Source: Stigmatella aurantiaca DW4/3-1 (GTDB taxonomy: Bacteria > Myxococcota > Myxococcia > Myxococcales > Myxococcaceae). From it: 64,000 bases of DNA. The translations under genes and the position numbers were made by a program. Location: contig NC_014623.1 in the NCBI RefSeq assembly GCF_000165485.1, positions 6,652,893-6,716,892 of the forward strand, given 5' to 3'. The notes beneath the pieces were generated by a model. The model saw nothing but the letters and a program-made list of their open reading frames with translations. It was not told where the DNA came from and searched no databases. Of this stretch, positions 41,478 through 51,171 are shown in pieces (position 1 is the first letter of the stretch; each line of letters opens with the position of its first letter).

Positions 41478-41491
41478 TGGACTTCTAAAAT

Positions 41492-41566
41492 TGGAGCGGG
41501 AAAAGGGATTTGAACCCTCGACCCTCGCCTTGGCAAGGCGATGCTCTACCGCTGAGCTATTCCCGC
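41492..41566 (-). tRNA. tRNA-Gly (GCC)
   Basis: Read on the minus strand, GCGGGAATAGCTCAGCGGTA opens a standard cloverleaf with anticodon arm CGCCTTGCCAAGGCG (anticodon GCC), T-arm GGGTTCAAATCCC, and acceptor end TTCCCGCTCCA with encoded CCA. Length is 75 bases. Its 3' end is the integration target of the elements to the left and remains intact. Confidence 0.97.
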
Positions 41567-41640
41567 GTCTGCTGCTCCTTCACCGCCGCGTCACCGCGCC
41601 GTCGAAGTGAGGCGGGGTATACCGACCCGCATCTGACCCG

Positions 41641-42318
41641 TCAAGCATTCTGTGCGTCCGGTTTGCCCCGCCGGGCGAGCATCGCGAGGAACGCCCGGAA
41701 GTACACCACCGCGCTCCACACCGAGAACGCGCCCGACAGGTAGACCAGCGTCTTGCCCACCAAGTTGTAGTCCACCGTCACCACCCGGAAGCCCAAATCC
41801 AGCGGGTGAACGTAGTGAACGCAGAGTGAAATGATCCCCACCAATTGAAGGCTCGTCTTCCACTTGCCCTCCTGCCCCGCAGCGATGACCATGCCCTCGC
41901 TCGCCGCGATGGTGCGCAGCCCGCTGACGATGAGCTCGCGCGCCAGCAGCACGATGACCAACCAAGCGGCGATCCGCCCCAGCCGCACCATCATCACCAG
42001 CGCCGCCATGGCGATCAGCTTGTCCGCCAGCGGGTCCATGAACTTCCCCACCACGGTGATGAGGTTCCACTTGCGCGCCAAGTACCCGTCCACCACGTCC
42101 GTGATGGACGCCACGGCGAACACCACGCCCGCCATCAGCGAGTAGAACGGGTCCGCGTCGTAGGTGAACCAGACGAACAGGGGGATCAGCATGATCCGGC
42201 CCAGCGTCAACATGTTGGGCAGGTTCCAGAACTCCTGGATGAGGACGCTCTCCTTACGGGCCGCCCGGCGCCTCGCCCGCTCCTCGCGCTTTCGCTGTTT
42301 CCTCGTGGCTCGGTCCAT
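41641..42318 (-). CDS. pgsA: CDP-diacylglycerol-glycerol-3-phosphate 3-phosphatidyltransferase
   Basis: This is a 225-aa inner-membrane enzyme from ATG 42318. The CDP-alcohol phosphotransferase signature is complete: TDVVDGYLARKWN, then VGKFMDPLADK, giving D-G-A-R-G-D-D. A basic N-terminus (DRATRKQRKREERARRRAARK) precedes NLPNMLTLGRIMLIPLFVWF. It makes phosphatidylglycerophosphate, the committed step to phosphatidylglycerol and cardiolipin. The frame is open further upstream, but that part overlaps the neighbour's end. Confidence 0.93.
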   Translation of the reverse strand: MDRATRKQRKREERARRRAARKESVLIQEFWNLPNMLTLGRIMLIPLFVWFTYDADPFYSLMAGVVFAVASITDVVDGYLARKWNLITVVGKFMDPLADKLIAMAALVMMVRLGRIAAWLVIVLLARELIVSGLRTIAASEGMVIAAGQEGKWKTSLQLVGIISLCVHYVHPLDLGFRVVTVDYNLVGKTLVYLSGAFSVWSAVVYFRAFLAMLARRGKPDAQNA

Positions 42319-42329
42319 GTGGGTGGGTT

Positions 42330-44369
42330 CTATCGGACCGGCAGGCAGATCAGGGCAAATCCTTCGCCACTCAGTTCCACCGCTGTCTTGAAGGCCTCGC
42401 TCCCCACCCCTGGCCACAAGGACACCACGCGGGGCGTCAAGTTGCCTTGCCAGCCCACCAGGTGCGTCAGCTGCACCGACACCGGGGTTTGCATTCCCAC
42501 AGGCACCAGCCGCAGCGGCCCCGGCAGGCTCAGCAGCACCTTCCCGCTGCCCCGCAGGTGCACCAAGTCCAGGTCCGGCGCCACGTCCGAGGGCACCCGG
42601 CCGTTCTCGAACGTCACCGGCTCTTCGAAGGCGAAGACGTTCTCGTCCCGGAAGTAGGCGGACTCATCGCCCAGGTCCATGGCCACGAAGGTGTGGCGTT
42701 CGGCCGGCTCGACGAAAAGCGCGCCCTGTCCGCTGGCTCGCACCAACTGCCCCGGGCCCTCTCCGAAAGGCTTGTCCGTGGCCCTGCCCCGAAACCGCTT
42801 CATCTCTGGCTGGAAGGTGAGGTTCCCGGAAAAGGCCACCAGCCCCTCCAGGCGAATCAGCAACTGTCCCTCCACCCTCACCGAGCAGCCCGCCGGCCAG
42901 ACCGAGAAAGTGGCCGCCGCGCCCGCCTCCGCCAGCGGCAACAGGGGTGCCAGCTCTCCCAGCGTCGGAACGGGCCCCGCCTGTGGCGCAAAGCCCGCAG
43001 CCTGCGGTGGAGGCTCCGCCACAAAGGAGTCCGGGACCGGCTCGGGCGGCAATGCCTCCCCGGGAGGAGGCGTCTCGAGGCTGGGCTCCGCCTCCATGAA
43101 GACATCCTGCGCCGGTTCCTGGGCCACGGCCGCGGCCACCTCCGGCGCGGCGTACGGTTCCGCCAAGGCTTCAGGTTCCGGGGGAGGCGGAGGGGGGGAC
43201 GCCTCGTGCTGGGCAATGGCCGCCAGGTTCTCCGGGTCCTCGGGCTCCGCGGTCAGCACGGGCATCCCATCCTCGGAGAGTTCTTCCACCGACATCACCG
43301 GAACCTGGGGCTCCGCATCCGGCGGTGGGGGGGGAAGCTCCGAGAATGGACTGGTCGACGGCTCGTAGCCACTGCCTGGCAGTTCCTCTGCCCAGGAAGC
43401 CTCCTGCGACAGTCCGCCCGCCGTCTCCGCCGTCACCCCGGGTGCCTCCGGCGCCTCGGCCACCGCCACCGCCGGAAAAGGCTCGGGGGGGGAAGCGAGT
43501 TCCTCGGTGGACAGCACCGGAAGATCGAGCGGAGGTTGCTCGGGCACCAGCGCTTCGGGTTCGATCTCCGGAAACTCGCCCAGGGTCTGCGTCTGCTGTG
43601 CAGGGGCTTCGTCGAGCCCGAACTGTGCACCCCAGTCATCCTCCGGAGGTGGCGGGGGCGCCTGACGCGGAATGAGCGCGGGAGGCCGGGCGAGCGGCGG
43701 AGGCTGCGGGGGCGGCGCGGCCACTTGCGGCGTGGGAACCTCTTCGATGACGTCGATGTCCAGCTCGTCGCTCGAGGCATCCCCCTGCGGGACGCTGCCC
43801 TGCCCGCCCCGCGGCTCGGGCCTCTCGAACTCCGGGAAGCCTCGCTCCGGCGCCAGCGGCACCGGCGTCTCCCGGACGAACGTCTCTCCGGCGATGGCCC
43901 GGGACATCTTCTCGGCCATGGCGTCGCTGCCCGACAGCAGGAAGTGCTCGCGCGCCCGCCCGTACTCGCTCTGCTGGGCCAGCGCCAGCCCCAGGTAGTT
44001 GTGCGCCTTCTTGTGGTCCGGCGAGAGATCCACCGCCACCTCGAACTCGCGCACCGCGCGTTGCAGCGCATTCGTCTTCAGGTACACGAGCCCCAGGTTG
44101 ACCCGCAGCGTGGGGTCCACCGGGTTCTCCCGCACCAACATCTCGTAGATCTCCGCCGCCCGGTCGAAGAGGCCCAGCTTGAAATACGTCAGCCCGAGAA
44201 GGTTCTGCCCCTTCTCGTTCTTCGGCTGCATCTGGTGGGCCCGCTCGAGGTAGTCCTTGGCCTCGATCATCTTCCCGGCCGCCAGCAGTTCTCCGCCGCG
44301 GTAGAGAAGATTCAGGAACTCGTCGTCAACGGGACTCGTCTCCGGCCCCGCCGCTCGCGTCGTCGCCAT
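42330..44369 (-). CDS. TPR protein with long acidic Pro-rich linker and AIM24-like C-terminus
   Basis: This is a 679-aa protein from ATG 44369, which lies inside the end of the upstream transglycosylase gene (44-base overlap); no later start is suitable. Residues about 15-160 are TPR helices (KNEKGQNLLGLTYFKLGLFDRAAEIYEMLVRENP). Residues about 165-500 are a Pro/Glu/Ala-rich, presumably disordered linker. The last 180 residues resemble an AIM24 beta-helix domain (FVAMDLGDESAYFRDENVFAFEE, VQLTHLVGWQGNLTPRVV). No signal is seen, so it is cytoplasmic. The role is unknown, perhaps a scaffold. Confidence 0.75.
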   Translation of the reverse strand: MATTRAAGPETSPVDDEFLNLLYRGGELLAAGKMIEAKDYLERAHQMQPKNEKGQNLLGLTYFKLGLFDRAAEIYEMLVRENPVDPTLRVNLGLVYLKTNALQRAVREFEVAVDLSPDHKKAHNYLGLALAQQSEYGRAREHFLLSGSDAMAEKMSRAIAGETFVRETPVPLAPERGFPEFERPEPRGGQGSVPQGDASSDELDIDVIEEVPTPQVAAPPPQPPPLARPPALIPRQAPPPPPEDDWGAQFGLDEAPAQQTQTLGEFPEIEPEALVPEQPPLDLPVLSTEELASPPEPFPAVAVAEAPEAPGVTAETAGGLSQEASWAEELPGSGYEPSTSPFSELPPPPPDAEPQVPVMSVEELSEDGMPVLTAEPEDPENLAAIAQHEASPPPPPPEPEALAEPYAAPEVAAAVAQEPAQDVFMEAEPSLETPPPGEALPPEPVPDSFVAEPPPQAAGFAPQAGPVPTLGELAPLLPLAEAGAAATFSVWPAGCSVRVEGQLLIRLEGLVAFSGNLTFQPEMKRFRGRATDKPFGEGPGQLVRASGQGALFVEPAERHTFVAMDLGDESAYFRDENVFAFEEPVTFENGRVPSDVAPDLDLVHLRGSGKVLLSLPGPLRLVPVGMQTPVSVQLTHLVGWQGNLTPRVVSLWPGVGSEAFKTAVELSGEGFALICLPVR

Positions 44370-45009
44370 CGGCATTCGCTTCGCGGGGCTCGTTGCGTGC
44401 GAGCCGCTCGCGCTCTTTATAGTGGTGGTAGAGCTGCAGGACCTTGCGCACGTACTCCTGGGTCTCCGTGTAGGGCGGCACGCTGCCGCCGTACTTGCGG
44501 ACCGCCTGCGGGCCCGCGTTGTACGCGGCAATCATCTTCACCATGTCGCCTTCGAACGTGTTGGCGAGCACCCTCAGGTAGCGCACCCCCCCTTCGATGT
44601 TCTCCTTCTCGTCGAAGATGTCCTTCACGTACATCTCCGTCGCCGTCTGGGGCATGAGCTGCATCAGCCCACAGGCCCCCTTGGGGGAAACGGCATTGGA
44701 GTCGAAGTTGCTCTCGGCTTGCATGATGGCCCGCACGAGGCTCGCGGGGATGCGGTAGCGCCGGGAGGCCGTCGAGATGTGCGGCTCGAGCTCCTCGGGG
44801 GCACTGGCACGCCCCCGCACAGGCGCCGAGGGCTTCTGCGCCTCGGTGAAGGTCCCCTTGAGCTGGCGGGCCTTCTTGCTGCCCGGGGGGGGGACGTTCG
44901 TATAGATGATGGTGCCGTCCTTCTCCACGTAGCGGTAGATGCCCTCGGAGGCCCAGGCCCCCAGGGGAAGCAGCAACCAGCTGAGAAGGAAGACGAGACC
45001 TGTGCGCAT
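44326..45009 (-). CDS. Lytic transglycosylase (SLT domain) with DUF4124-like N-terminus
   Basis: This is a 227-aa secreted enzyme. The signal peptide MRTGLVFLLSWLLLPLGAWA precedes a DUF4124-like segment (GIYRYVEKDGTIIYTNVPP). The catalytic domain has Glu99 in AIMQAESNFDSNAVSPKGACGLMQLMP and AAYNAGPQAVRKYGG. It cleaves the glycan strands of peptidoglycan, forming 1,6-anhydro ends. The C-terminus is acidic and overlaps the following gene. Confidence 0.92.
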   Translation of the reverse strand: MRTGLVFLLSWLLLPLGAWASEGIYRYVEKDGTIIYTNVPPPGSKKARQLKGTFTEAQKPSAPVRGRASAPEELEPHISTASRRYRIPASLVRAIMQAESNFDSNAVSPKGACGLMQLMPQTATEMYVKDIFDEKENIEGGVRYLRVLANTFEGDMVKMIAAYNAGPQAVRKYGGSVPPYTETQEYVRKVLQLYHHYKERERLARNEPREANADGDDASGGAGDESR

Positions 45010-45095
45010 GGCGGCTCGGCAACCTTAGACCCCCGCCAAAAACTCCTCAAGAAAACGCCTTGTTTCCGGCACTTACACCCGTTAAGGGTCGAACC

Positions 45096-46685
45096 ATGCC
45101 CCAGCGCTTCGACTTTCTCGTCCTGGGGGGCGGTGTCGCAGGACTTTCGTTCGCCCTCCAAGCCGCCCGGCATGGCTCGGTTGCCGTGCTCACCAAGCGT
45201 GAACGTTACGAGAGCAACACCCAGTACGCCCAAGGGGGCATCGCCAGCGTGCTGGCGCCCACGGACACCTTCGAGGCACACGTCCTGGACACCCTGGTGG
45301 CCGGCGCGGGCCTCAACCACCGGGATGCGGTGGAAGTCACGGTGCGTGAGGGGCCCGAGCGCATCCGGGAACTCGTCGAGTTCGGCGCCGAGTTCAACCG
45401 GCACTCCAGTGGCGAGTTCGATCTGACGCGGGAGGGAGGCCACTCCGCGCGGCGCATCATCCACGCGGGCGACATCACCGGCCGCGAGGTCCAGCGCGCG
45501 CTGCTGGCCGCGTGCGACGCCCAGCCCCACATCACCTTTTTACAGCACACCGCCGCGATCGATCTCATCCTGGACCGGCGCTCCACCCCAGGCCGGGCTG
45601 GGCGGTGCCTGGGCGCCTACGTCCTCGCCGAGAGCGGCCGCATCGACACGTTCCTGTGCAAGGTGACGGTGCTGGCCACGGGGGGAGCGGGCAAAGTGTA
45701 CCTGTACACCTCCAACCCGGACGTGGCGACGGGGGATGGGGTGGCCATGGCCTACCGGGCGGGGGCTCAGGTGGCCAACATGGAGTTCTACCAGTTCCAC
45801 CCCACGTGCCTGTACCACCCGGAGGCCAAGAGCTTTCTCATCAGCGAGGCGCTCCGGGGCGAGGGCGGCAAGCTGCGGCTGCGCAACGGGCAGACCTTCA
45901 TGGAGCGCTATCACCCGCTCGGCGCGCTGGCCCCGCGCGACGTGGTGGCCCGCGCCATCGACGCGGAGCTCAAGCGCACCGGCGATGATTGCGTCCACCT
46001 GGACATGACGCACCTGGGGCGCGCCTTCCTCACCGACCGCTTCCCCAACATCTACGCCACCTGCAAGGCCTTCAACATCGACATGGCCGTGCAGCCCATC
46101 CCCGTGGTGCCCGCGGCGCACTACATGTGCGGCGGCGTGGTGACGGACCTGTCCGGCCGCACCTCGGTGCCCGGCCTGTATGCCGTGGGAGAGGTGGCCC
46201 ACACCGGCCTGCATGGTGCCAACCGGCTCGCCTCCAACTCGCTGCTGGAGGGGCTCGTCTTCGGCCACCGGGCCGCCCTGGCCACCGCCGAAGAGGTCCG
46301 CGCCCTCACCTCCCCGGCCCAGGAGCCTCCCGAGTGGGATGCCGGCAGCGCGGTGGACTCGGACGAGAGCGTCGTCGTCACCCACAATTGGGATGAGATC
46401 CGCCGCCTCATGTGGAACTACGTGGGCATTGTCCGCACGGACAAGCGCCTGATGCGCGCCCGGCGCCGGCTGGATCTGCTGCGCGAGGAGATCCGCGACT
46501 ACTACTGGCGCTTCAAGGTGACCCAGGACGTCATCGAGCTGCGCAACATCGCCGACGTGGCCCACCTCATCGTCGACTGCGCCAGCCGCCGCAAGGAGAG
46601 CCGGGGCCTGCACTTCACGCTCGACTACCCCAACACCGATGACCACCATGGGATGCGCGATACGGTCGTCTCTCGCGAGCTCTGA
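45096..46685 (+). CDS. nadB: L-aspartate oxidase
   Basis: This is a 529-aa flavoenzyme from ATG 45096. The FAD-binding start FLVLGGGVAGLSFALQAA, the substrate loop ESNTQYAQGGIASV, and the active-site region HPTCLYHPEAKSFLISEALRGEGGKL plus AAHYMCGGVVTDLSGRTSVPGLYAVGE are all typical of NadB. It oxidises aspartate to iminoaspartate, the first step of de novo NAD synthesis. nadA and nadC are not in this window. The end is 6 bases before the rhomboid gene. Confidence 0.95.
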   Translation: MPQRFDFLVLGGGVAGLSFALQAARHGSVAVLTKRERYESNTQYAQGGIASVLAPTDTFEAHVLDTLVAGAGLNHRDAVEVTVREGPERIRELVEFGAEFNRHSSGEFDLTREGGHSARRIIHAGDITGREVQRALLAACDAQPHITFLQHTAAIDLILDRRSTPGRAGRCLGAYVLAESGRIDTFLCKVTVLATGGAGKVYLYTSNPDVATGDGVAMAYRAGAQVANMEFYQFHPTCLYHPEAKSFLISEALRGEGGKLRLRNGQTFMERYHPLGALAPRDVVARAIDAELKRTGDDCVHLDMTHLGRAFLTDRFPNIYATCKAFNIDMAVQPIPVVPAAHYMCGGVVTDLSGRTSVPGLYAVGEVAHTGLHGANRLASNSLLEGLVFGHRAALATAEEVRALTSPAQEPPEWDAGSAVDSDESVVVTHNWDEIRRLMWNYVGIVRTDKRLMRARRRLDLLREEIRDYYWRFKVTQDVIELRNIADVAHLIVDCASRRKESRGLHFTLDYPNTDDHHGMRDTVVSREL

Positions 46686-46691
46686 GGACTG

Positions 46692-47402
46692 ATGGCGCGC
46701 AAGCCCCGCATCCTGGATGCTCCCAACTCCTCCCAGCCCACGGCCCCCGAGCCCCCTCCGCGGCGCTGGACACCGGTGTGCAGCGCCGTCCTCGCCCTCT
46801 CGGTGGTGATGTTCTTCCTGGATGGCTTCCTGCTGCGGCAGGGGCTGATTCCCGGGGGAGATTGGCTGGAGCGGGTGGGCAAGCCGCTGGCCCTCTATGG
46901 GCCCCTCATCCAGCAGGGCCAGCCCTGGCGCGTGCTCACCTATGCCTTCGAGCATGGCGGGCCCATCCACCTGCTCTTCAACATGTCGGCGGCCTTCACG
47001 CTCGGCCCCAGCCTGGAGCGGGCCATTGGCTCGTGGCGTTTCCTGGGGCTGTCGCTGGTGACGTGCGTGGGCTCGGCGGCCTTCGCGCTCCTGTTCGACT
47101 TCGACCAGCCCACCGTCGGCGCCTCGGGGATGATCCTCGGCTGGCTGGGGGCCCTGCTCCCCATTGCTCCGGGCTACACGCGGCGGCAGCTGGGCCTGTG
47201 GCTCCTCCAGATCGCCCTCATCAGCCTCATTCCCGGCGTGAGCTGGGCAGGGCACCTCGGCGGTGTCCTCTTTGGCCTGCCCTGTGGCCTGGCCTTGAAG
47301 ATGGGCAAGGCCGTCTATGCGCGGGCGCTGCCCCTGCTGCTCTTCATCGCCGCCGTGGCGGCCGTGTTCGCGGCCTACCCGGAGCGGCGCGGAGGTTTCT
47401 GA
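46692..47402 (+). CDS. Rhomboid-family intramembrane serine protease
   Basis: This is a 236-aa polytopic protein with about six transmembrane segments. The catalytic Ser145 lies in VGASGMILG and His188 in SWAGHLGGVLFGL. The oxyanion/His-rich helix reads FEHGGPIHLLFNMSAAFTLG. It cleaves transmembrane substrates within the inner membrane. It sits in an operon-like row between nadB and the LOG-type gene, with one base before the latter. Substrates are unknown. Confidence 0.9.
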   Translation: MARKPRILDAPNSSQPTAPEPPPRRWTPVCSAVLALSVVMFFLDGFLLRQGLIPGGDWLERVGKPLALYGPLIQQGQPWRVLTYAFEHGGPIHLLFNMSAAFTLGPSLERAIGSWRFLGLSLVTCVGSAAFALLFDFDQPTVGASGMILGWLGALLPIAPGYTRRQLGLWLLQIALISLIPGVSWAGHLGGVLFGLPCGLALKMGKAVYARALPLLLFIAAVAAVFAAYPERRGGF

Positions 47403-47403
47403 C

Positions 47404-47997
<594 letters not shown>

Positions 47998-48003
47998 ACC
48001 CGC

Positions 48004-48633
48004 TCAGCGCGCGTGCACGCGGAGCTCGGCGTGGCCCAGCGTGGAGGCCAGCCGCAGGTGGACGTGGCTGGCGGTGGGGGGAATGACGGGGGTGCCATCC
48101 GTGAGCACCTTCGGGAAGCGGACCCGGTAGGCGATCCAGAACACCCCCATGTACGGGTAGAACGAGCGCATGGCCAGGTTCGAGCGGCCGAGGCGCTCGA
48201 TGGACGCCGGCTCCACCTCCATGGAGGGCGTCAGCAGCACGATGCGCCAGATGGTGTTCTTCCGGCCGAAGTCCTCGAAGCGGTAGTCGTTGACGTGGAC
48301 GCCGAGCCAGAACTCGTGGAACTGGGCCTCCTCGTTGCGCTCCTTCGCCAGCAGTTCCTCCACCCGGGGGCGGGGCAGGAACTGGAACTGGGCCTGGCGC
48401 TGCACGCGGGCTTCCCGAAAGGGCATCGTCTGGAACGTCGCCCCCGCGAACACGCGCGTATCGAAGCCGTCGTAGATCTCGGCCCGGTCCGAGTACTGAG
48501 AGAAGACGTCCTGGTAGAACTGCTCGGCCCGGCGGTCCGTCAGCTGGGGGGCCGGATCGCCAATGGTGGGAGGGGTGGTGGTGCAGCTGGAGAGCAGCCC
48601 CAGCAGCCCCGCGATGAGAAAGCCCTTCTTCAC
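48004..48633 (-). CDS. Lipoprotein of unknown function
   Basis: This is a 209-aa protein. The lipobox is LLSSC. The mature part (RRAEQFYQDVFSQYSDRAEIYDGFDTRVFAGATFQTMPFREARV) ends in a beta-rich C-terminus (IPPTASHVHLRLASTLGHAELRVHAR). Its ATG overlaps the stop of pyrE by 4 bases, so it is translated with that gene. No family is recognised. Similar lipoproteins seem to accompany core genes in myxobacteria. Confidence 0.7.
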   Translation of the reverse strand: MKKGFLIAGLLGLLSSCTTTPPTIGDPAPQLTDRRAEQFYQDVFSQYSDRAEIYDGFDTRVFAGATFQTMPFREARVQRQAQFQFLPRPRVEELLAKERNEEAQFHEFWLGVHVNDYRFEDFGRKNTIWRIVLLTPSMEVEPASIERLGRSNLAMRSFYPYMGVFWIAYRVRFPKVLTDGTPVIPPTASHVHLRLASTLGHAELRVHAR

Positions 48634-49196
48634 GGAATGAAGTCCTTACGGGTGAAGAGCGAGAAGAGCCGGTGGCCCGAGGCCTCGACCGCCTCGCGTC
48701 CTCCCTCGAGCCGGTCCACCAGCGCGAAGGCGCCGAGCACATTCAGCCCCTCGGCCTGGGCCCGCTCGATGGCCTTGAGGGTCGAGCCCCCCGTCGTCAC
48801 CACATCCTCGACGATGGCCACCGGCGCATGCTGGCCGAGCGCGGCCAGCCCCTCGATCCACTGGCCCGTGCCGTGCCCCTTGGGCTCCTTGCGGACGATG
48901 AAGGCTTCGATCGGTGAGCCCGCCAGGTAGCTGGTGAGGCTGACCGCCGAGGCGAGCGGATCGGCACCGAGCGTCAGGCCCCCCACACCCACCGCCAGCG
49001 AAGCCTCACGGAGGATGACGTCCAGCAGCAGCCGGCCAATGAGGAAGTGCCCCTCGGCGAGCAGCGCCGTGCGCTTGCAATCAATGTAGAAGTCCGACTC
49101 CTTGCCCGACGAGAGCACCACGCGGCGCCGCTCGAAGGAGTGCTCGGTCAGCAACTCCAACAACCGCGCATGATCACGTGCCAGTGGGGTTGCCAT
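48630..49196 (-). CDS. pyrE: Orotate phosphoribosyltransferase
   Basis: This is a 188-aa enzyme. The PRPP-binding loop VAIVEDVVTTGGSTLKAI is canonical. LSSGKESDFYIDCKRTALL and GVGGLTLGADPLASAV are typical of PyrE. It makes orotidine monophosphate in pyrimidine synthesis. The start codon abuts the stop of padC, and the stop overlaps the lipoprotein gene, so all are probably one transcript. Confidence 0.94.
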   Translation of the reverse strand: MATPLARDHARLLELLTEHSFERRRVVLSSGKESDFYIDCKRTALLAEGHFLIGRLLLDVILREASLAVGVGGLTLGADPLASAVSLTSYLAGSPIEAFIVRKEPKGHGTGQWIEGLAALGQHAPVAIVEDVVTTGGSTLKAIERAQAEGLNVLGAFALVDRLEGGREAVEASGHRLFSLFTRKDFIP

Positions 49197-50087
49197 CTAT
49201 AGACCCTCCAGGTACTCCACCAGCTCGGCCGAATACCGCAGTTGCATCAGCAGTTCCGCCCGGCGGGCCTCATCCAACGAAAGGAACACGTCCGCCAGCA
49301 GGGAGAGATCCTGGTTGAGCGTCCCCAGCCGCTGGGCAGCGTCCGCGGCCAGCTCGTCCGCGTCCACCTCCTCCTCCATCGACTCGGGCGCCAGCGAGTC
49401 CTCGGACTCCAGGGCCTTCTCCAGCATGTCCCGCGCCGCGGCGCTCAGACGCCCCGCGGATTCCAGCGCCTCCCGCTTGGCCTCCAGCTCCTCACGGTCC
49501 ACCGGGTTTGCGTGGATCGCCGCCGCCAGGGCAATCAGCAGTGAGTCCTCGTCCGACAGCCCCTCGTGGACTCGCGCCTGGACGCGGTCCCGCTTGAGAA
49601 AACGCAGGGCCGCCACACGCCGGAAGCCGCAAATGATCTGGTAGCGATCCTGCCCCACGGAGCGCACATCCACCGGGAAGAGCTGCCCCAACCGGGCGAT
49701 GTCCGTGGCCAGCGCGGAGATCTCCCCCGCCGGACGGATCCGGAAGGTGCCGTCCTCCTCCACCTGCTCCAGCGGCAGCGAGGCCAACACCATGCGATCC
49801 AGCGAGGGCGGAGGCCGCACCTCACCGGACGGCGGAGCCTGGCTGGATTCCCCCTCGGAGGGCGTCTCCGCCTGCACGCCTTGCGGCGCCTCGGAGGGCG
49901 GAGCCTCCGGCGATCCGGAGGCCGCATCCGCGGACACGGGGGATTCTCCCTCCCCTTCGGGACGGGGAACCTGCCCCTGTTCCTCGGGGCGATCGGGCGC
50001 CCCCTCCTGCGGCGAAGGGGCCGAAGACAACTCCTCTGGCATCTCCGGCTTCCCGTCCTCTCCGTCGACCCTGTTCTCGGCGTCCAT
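49197..50087 (-). CDS. padC: ParB-like domain protein, PadC homologue
   Basis: This is a 296-aa protein from ATG 50087. The first 100 residues are acidic, Pro-rich and disordered. Residues about 105-200 form a ParB N-terminal (CTPase) fold: [69 protein letters not shown]. An acidic C-terminal domain follows. There is no parB-type DNA-binding HTH. Its place behind three bactofilin genes matches padC of Myxococcus xanthus, where PadC tethers the ParABS machinery to bactofilin scaffolds. The assignment rests on synteny plus domain. Confidence 0.82.
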   Translation of the reverse strand: MDAENRVDGEDGKPEMPEELSSAPSPQEGAPDRPEEQGQVPRPEGEGESPVSADAASGSPEAPPSEAPQGVQAETPSEGESSQAPPSGEVRPPPSLDRMVLASLPLEQVEEDGTFRIRPAGEISALATDIARLGQLFPVDVRSVGQDRYQIICGFRRVAALRFLKRDRVQARVHEGLSDEDSLLIALAAAIHANPVDREELEAKREALESAGRLSAAARDMLEKALESEDSLAPESMEEEVDADELAADAAQRLGTLNQDLSLLADVFLSLDEARRAELLMQLRYSAELVEYLEGL

Positions 50088-50154
50088 CGGCACCCCTGGC
50101 TCGGCCCGGCACCGTGCCGCGCACGTCACCGTGGCGGCACGACGAAAGCACGCT

Positions 50155-50796
50155 CTAGCGGGCCTTCTTCTTCACCACGACCTTCTTCTTCGCACCCGCT
50201 CCCACCACGGGAGGCACCGGCGCGGACACCTCCGTCCGCGCCGCGGCCCCCACGCTCGGCGCGGGGGGAGGCGGGGGCGGCAACGGCTTGGCCGCGGGCT
50301 TCGCGGGCGGCGGAGGCGGCGCGGGGCGCGACGGGGGCGTTTGGGCCGCCGAGCGTGCCGGCGCTGCCGGACGAGAGGGCACCGTGGCCACCGAACGCGT
50401 GGTGGGCCGGGCCACCGGCGGGCGGGAGACGGGCACACGGCCGGGCTCCACCTCACCCATGTCCACCCGGCCCCGGAAGCTGGCGCCGTCCACGATGATG
50501 ACGCGCGGGGAGCGGATGTCCCCCACCATGCGGCCCTCGCGGGTGAGCTCCACGCTCTCGGTGGCGTTGATGTTGCCCACCACCACGCCGCTGATGATGG
50601 CGTTGCGCACCGCCACGTTGGCCTTCACCACCCCCGTGGTCTCCACGATGAGGGTCTTGCTGAGCGTCAGCTCTCCCTCGACCCGTCCCCGGACGGTGAG
50701 GTCCTCATCGCCCGTGAGCCTGCCGCTGATGAGGATGGAGGGCCCCACCACCGTGTTGTCACCGGACGCGCCGGTTAGATCCTTCGCCGTCGCCAC
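50155..50796 (-). CDS. bacP: Bactofilin BacP
   Basis: This is a 213-aa bactofilin. The core (residues 20-125) shows the beta-helix repeats [46 protein letters not shown] and [28 protein letters not shown]. The long C-terminal tail is Pro/Ala-rich and ends in [11 protein letters not shown], the lysine-rich tail known from BacP. It polymerises without nucleotide into filaments near the poles. It lies four bases from bacO. Confidence 0.9.
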   Translation of the reverse strand: MATAKDLTGASGDNTVVGPSILISGRLTGDEDLTVRGRVEGELTLSKTLIVETTGVVKANVAVRNAIISGVVVGNINATESVELTREGRMVGDIRSPRVIIVDGASFRGRVDMGEVEPGRVPVSRPPVARPTTRSVATVPSRPAAPARSAAQTPPSRPAPPPPPAKPAAKPLPPPPPPAPSVGAAARTEVSAPVPPVVGAGAKKKVVVKKKAR

Positions 50797-50799
50797 GCG

Positions 50800-51123
50800 T
50801 CACCGCTCCTTCTGGTCCATGTCGACGTTGCCCTTGAAGGAGGCCCCATCGGCAATGAGGATGCGGGGGGCTTTGATGTCGCCCACCACGCGGCAGTCCG
50901 TCTTCAACTCGACCTTGTCGCTGGCGACGATGTTGCCCGTCACCCGGCCGGCGATCTCCACGTTCTGCGTCTCGATGTCCGCCTCGACAACGCCGCTGCC
51001 CTCCACGTAGAGGCTCTCCTTCAGAGAGATCTTCCCCTTCACCGTGCCCTGGATCACCAGGTCTTCGTCGCCGGAGATCTCCCCGTCGATGACGATGCTC
51101 GAGCCAATGACCGTATTCGCCAT
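50800..51123 (-). CDS. bacO: Bactofilin BacO
   Basis: This is a 107-aa bactofilin consisting almost only of the beta-helix core: GSSIVIDGEISGDEDLVIQGTVKGKI, VEADIETQNVEIAGRVTGNIVASDKVELKTDCRVVGDIKAPRILIADGASFKG. It is shorter than BacP and lacks its tail. It lies between bacN and bacP in the order known from M. xanthus, where the three co-polymerise. Confidence 0.88.
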   Translation of the reverse strand: MANTVIGSSIVIDGEISGDEDLVIQGTVKGKISLKESLYVEGSGVVEADIETQNVEIAGRVTGNIVASDKVELKTDCRVVGDIKAPRILIADGASFKGNVDMDQKER

Positions 51124-51171
51124 GAGTGTTGCACCCCTCCGAAGGGTTGTGCTGCGTCCCGCGACGGGACG

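Noticed and set aside
42900-43800. DNA repeat array or CRISPR-like region
   Set aside because: The repetitiveness comes from Pro/Glu/Ala codons of a disordered linker inside an open frame; there are no regular spacers. No CRISPR array was seen in the window.
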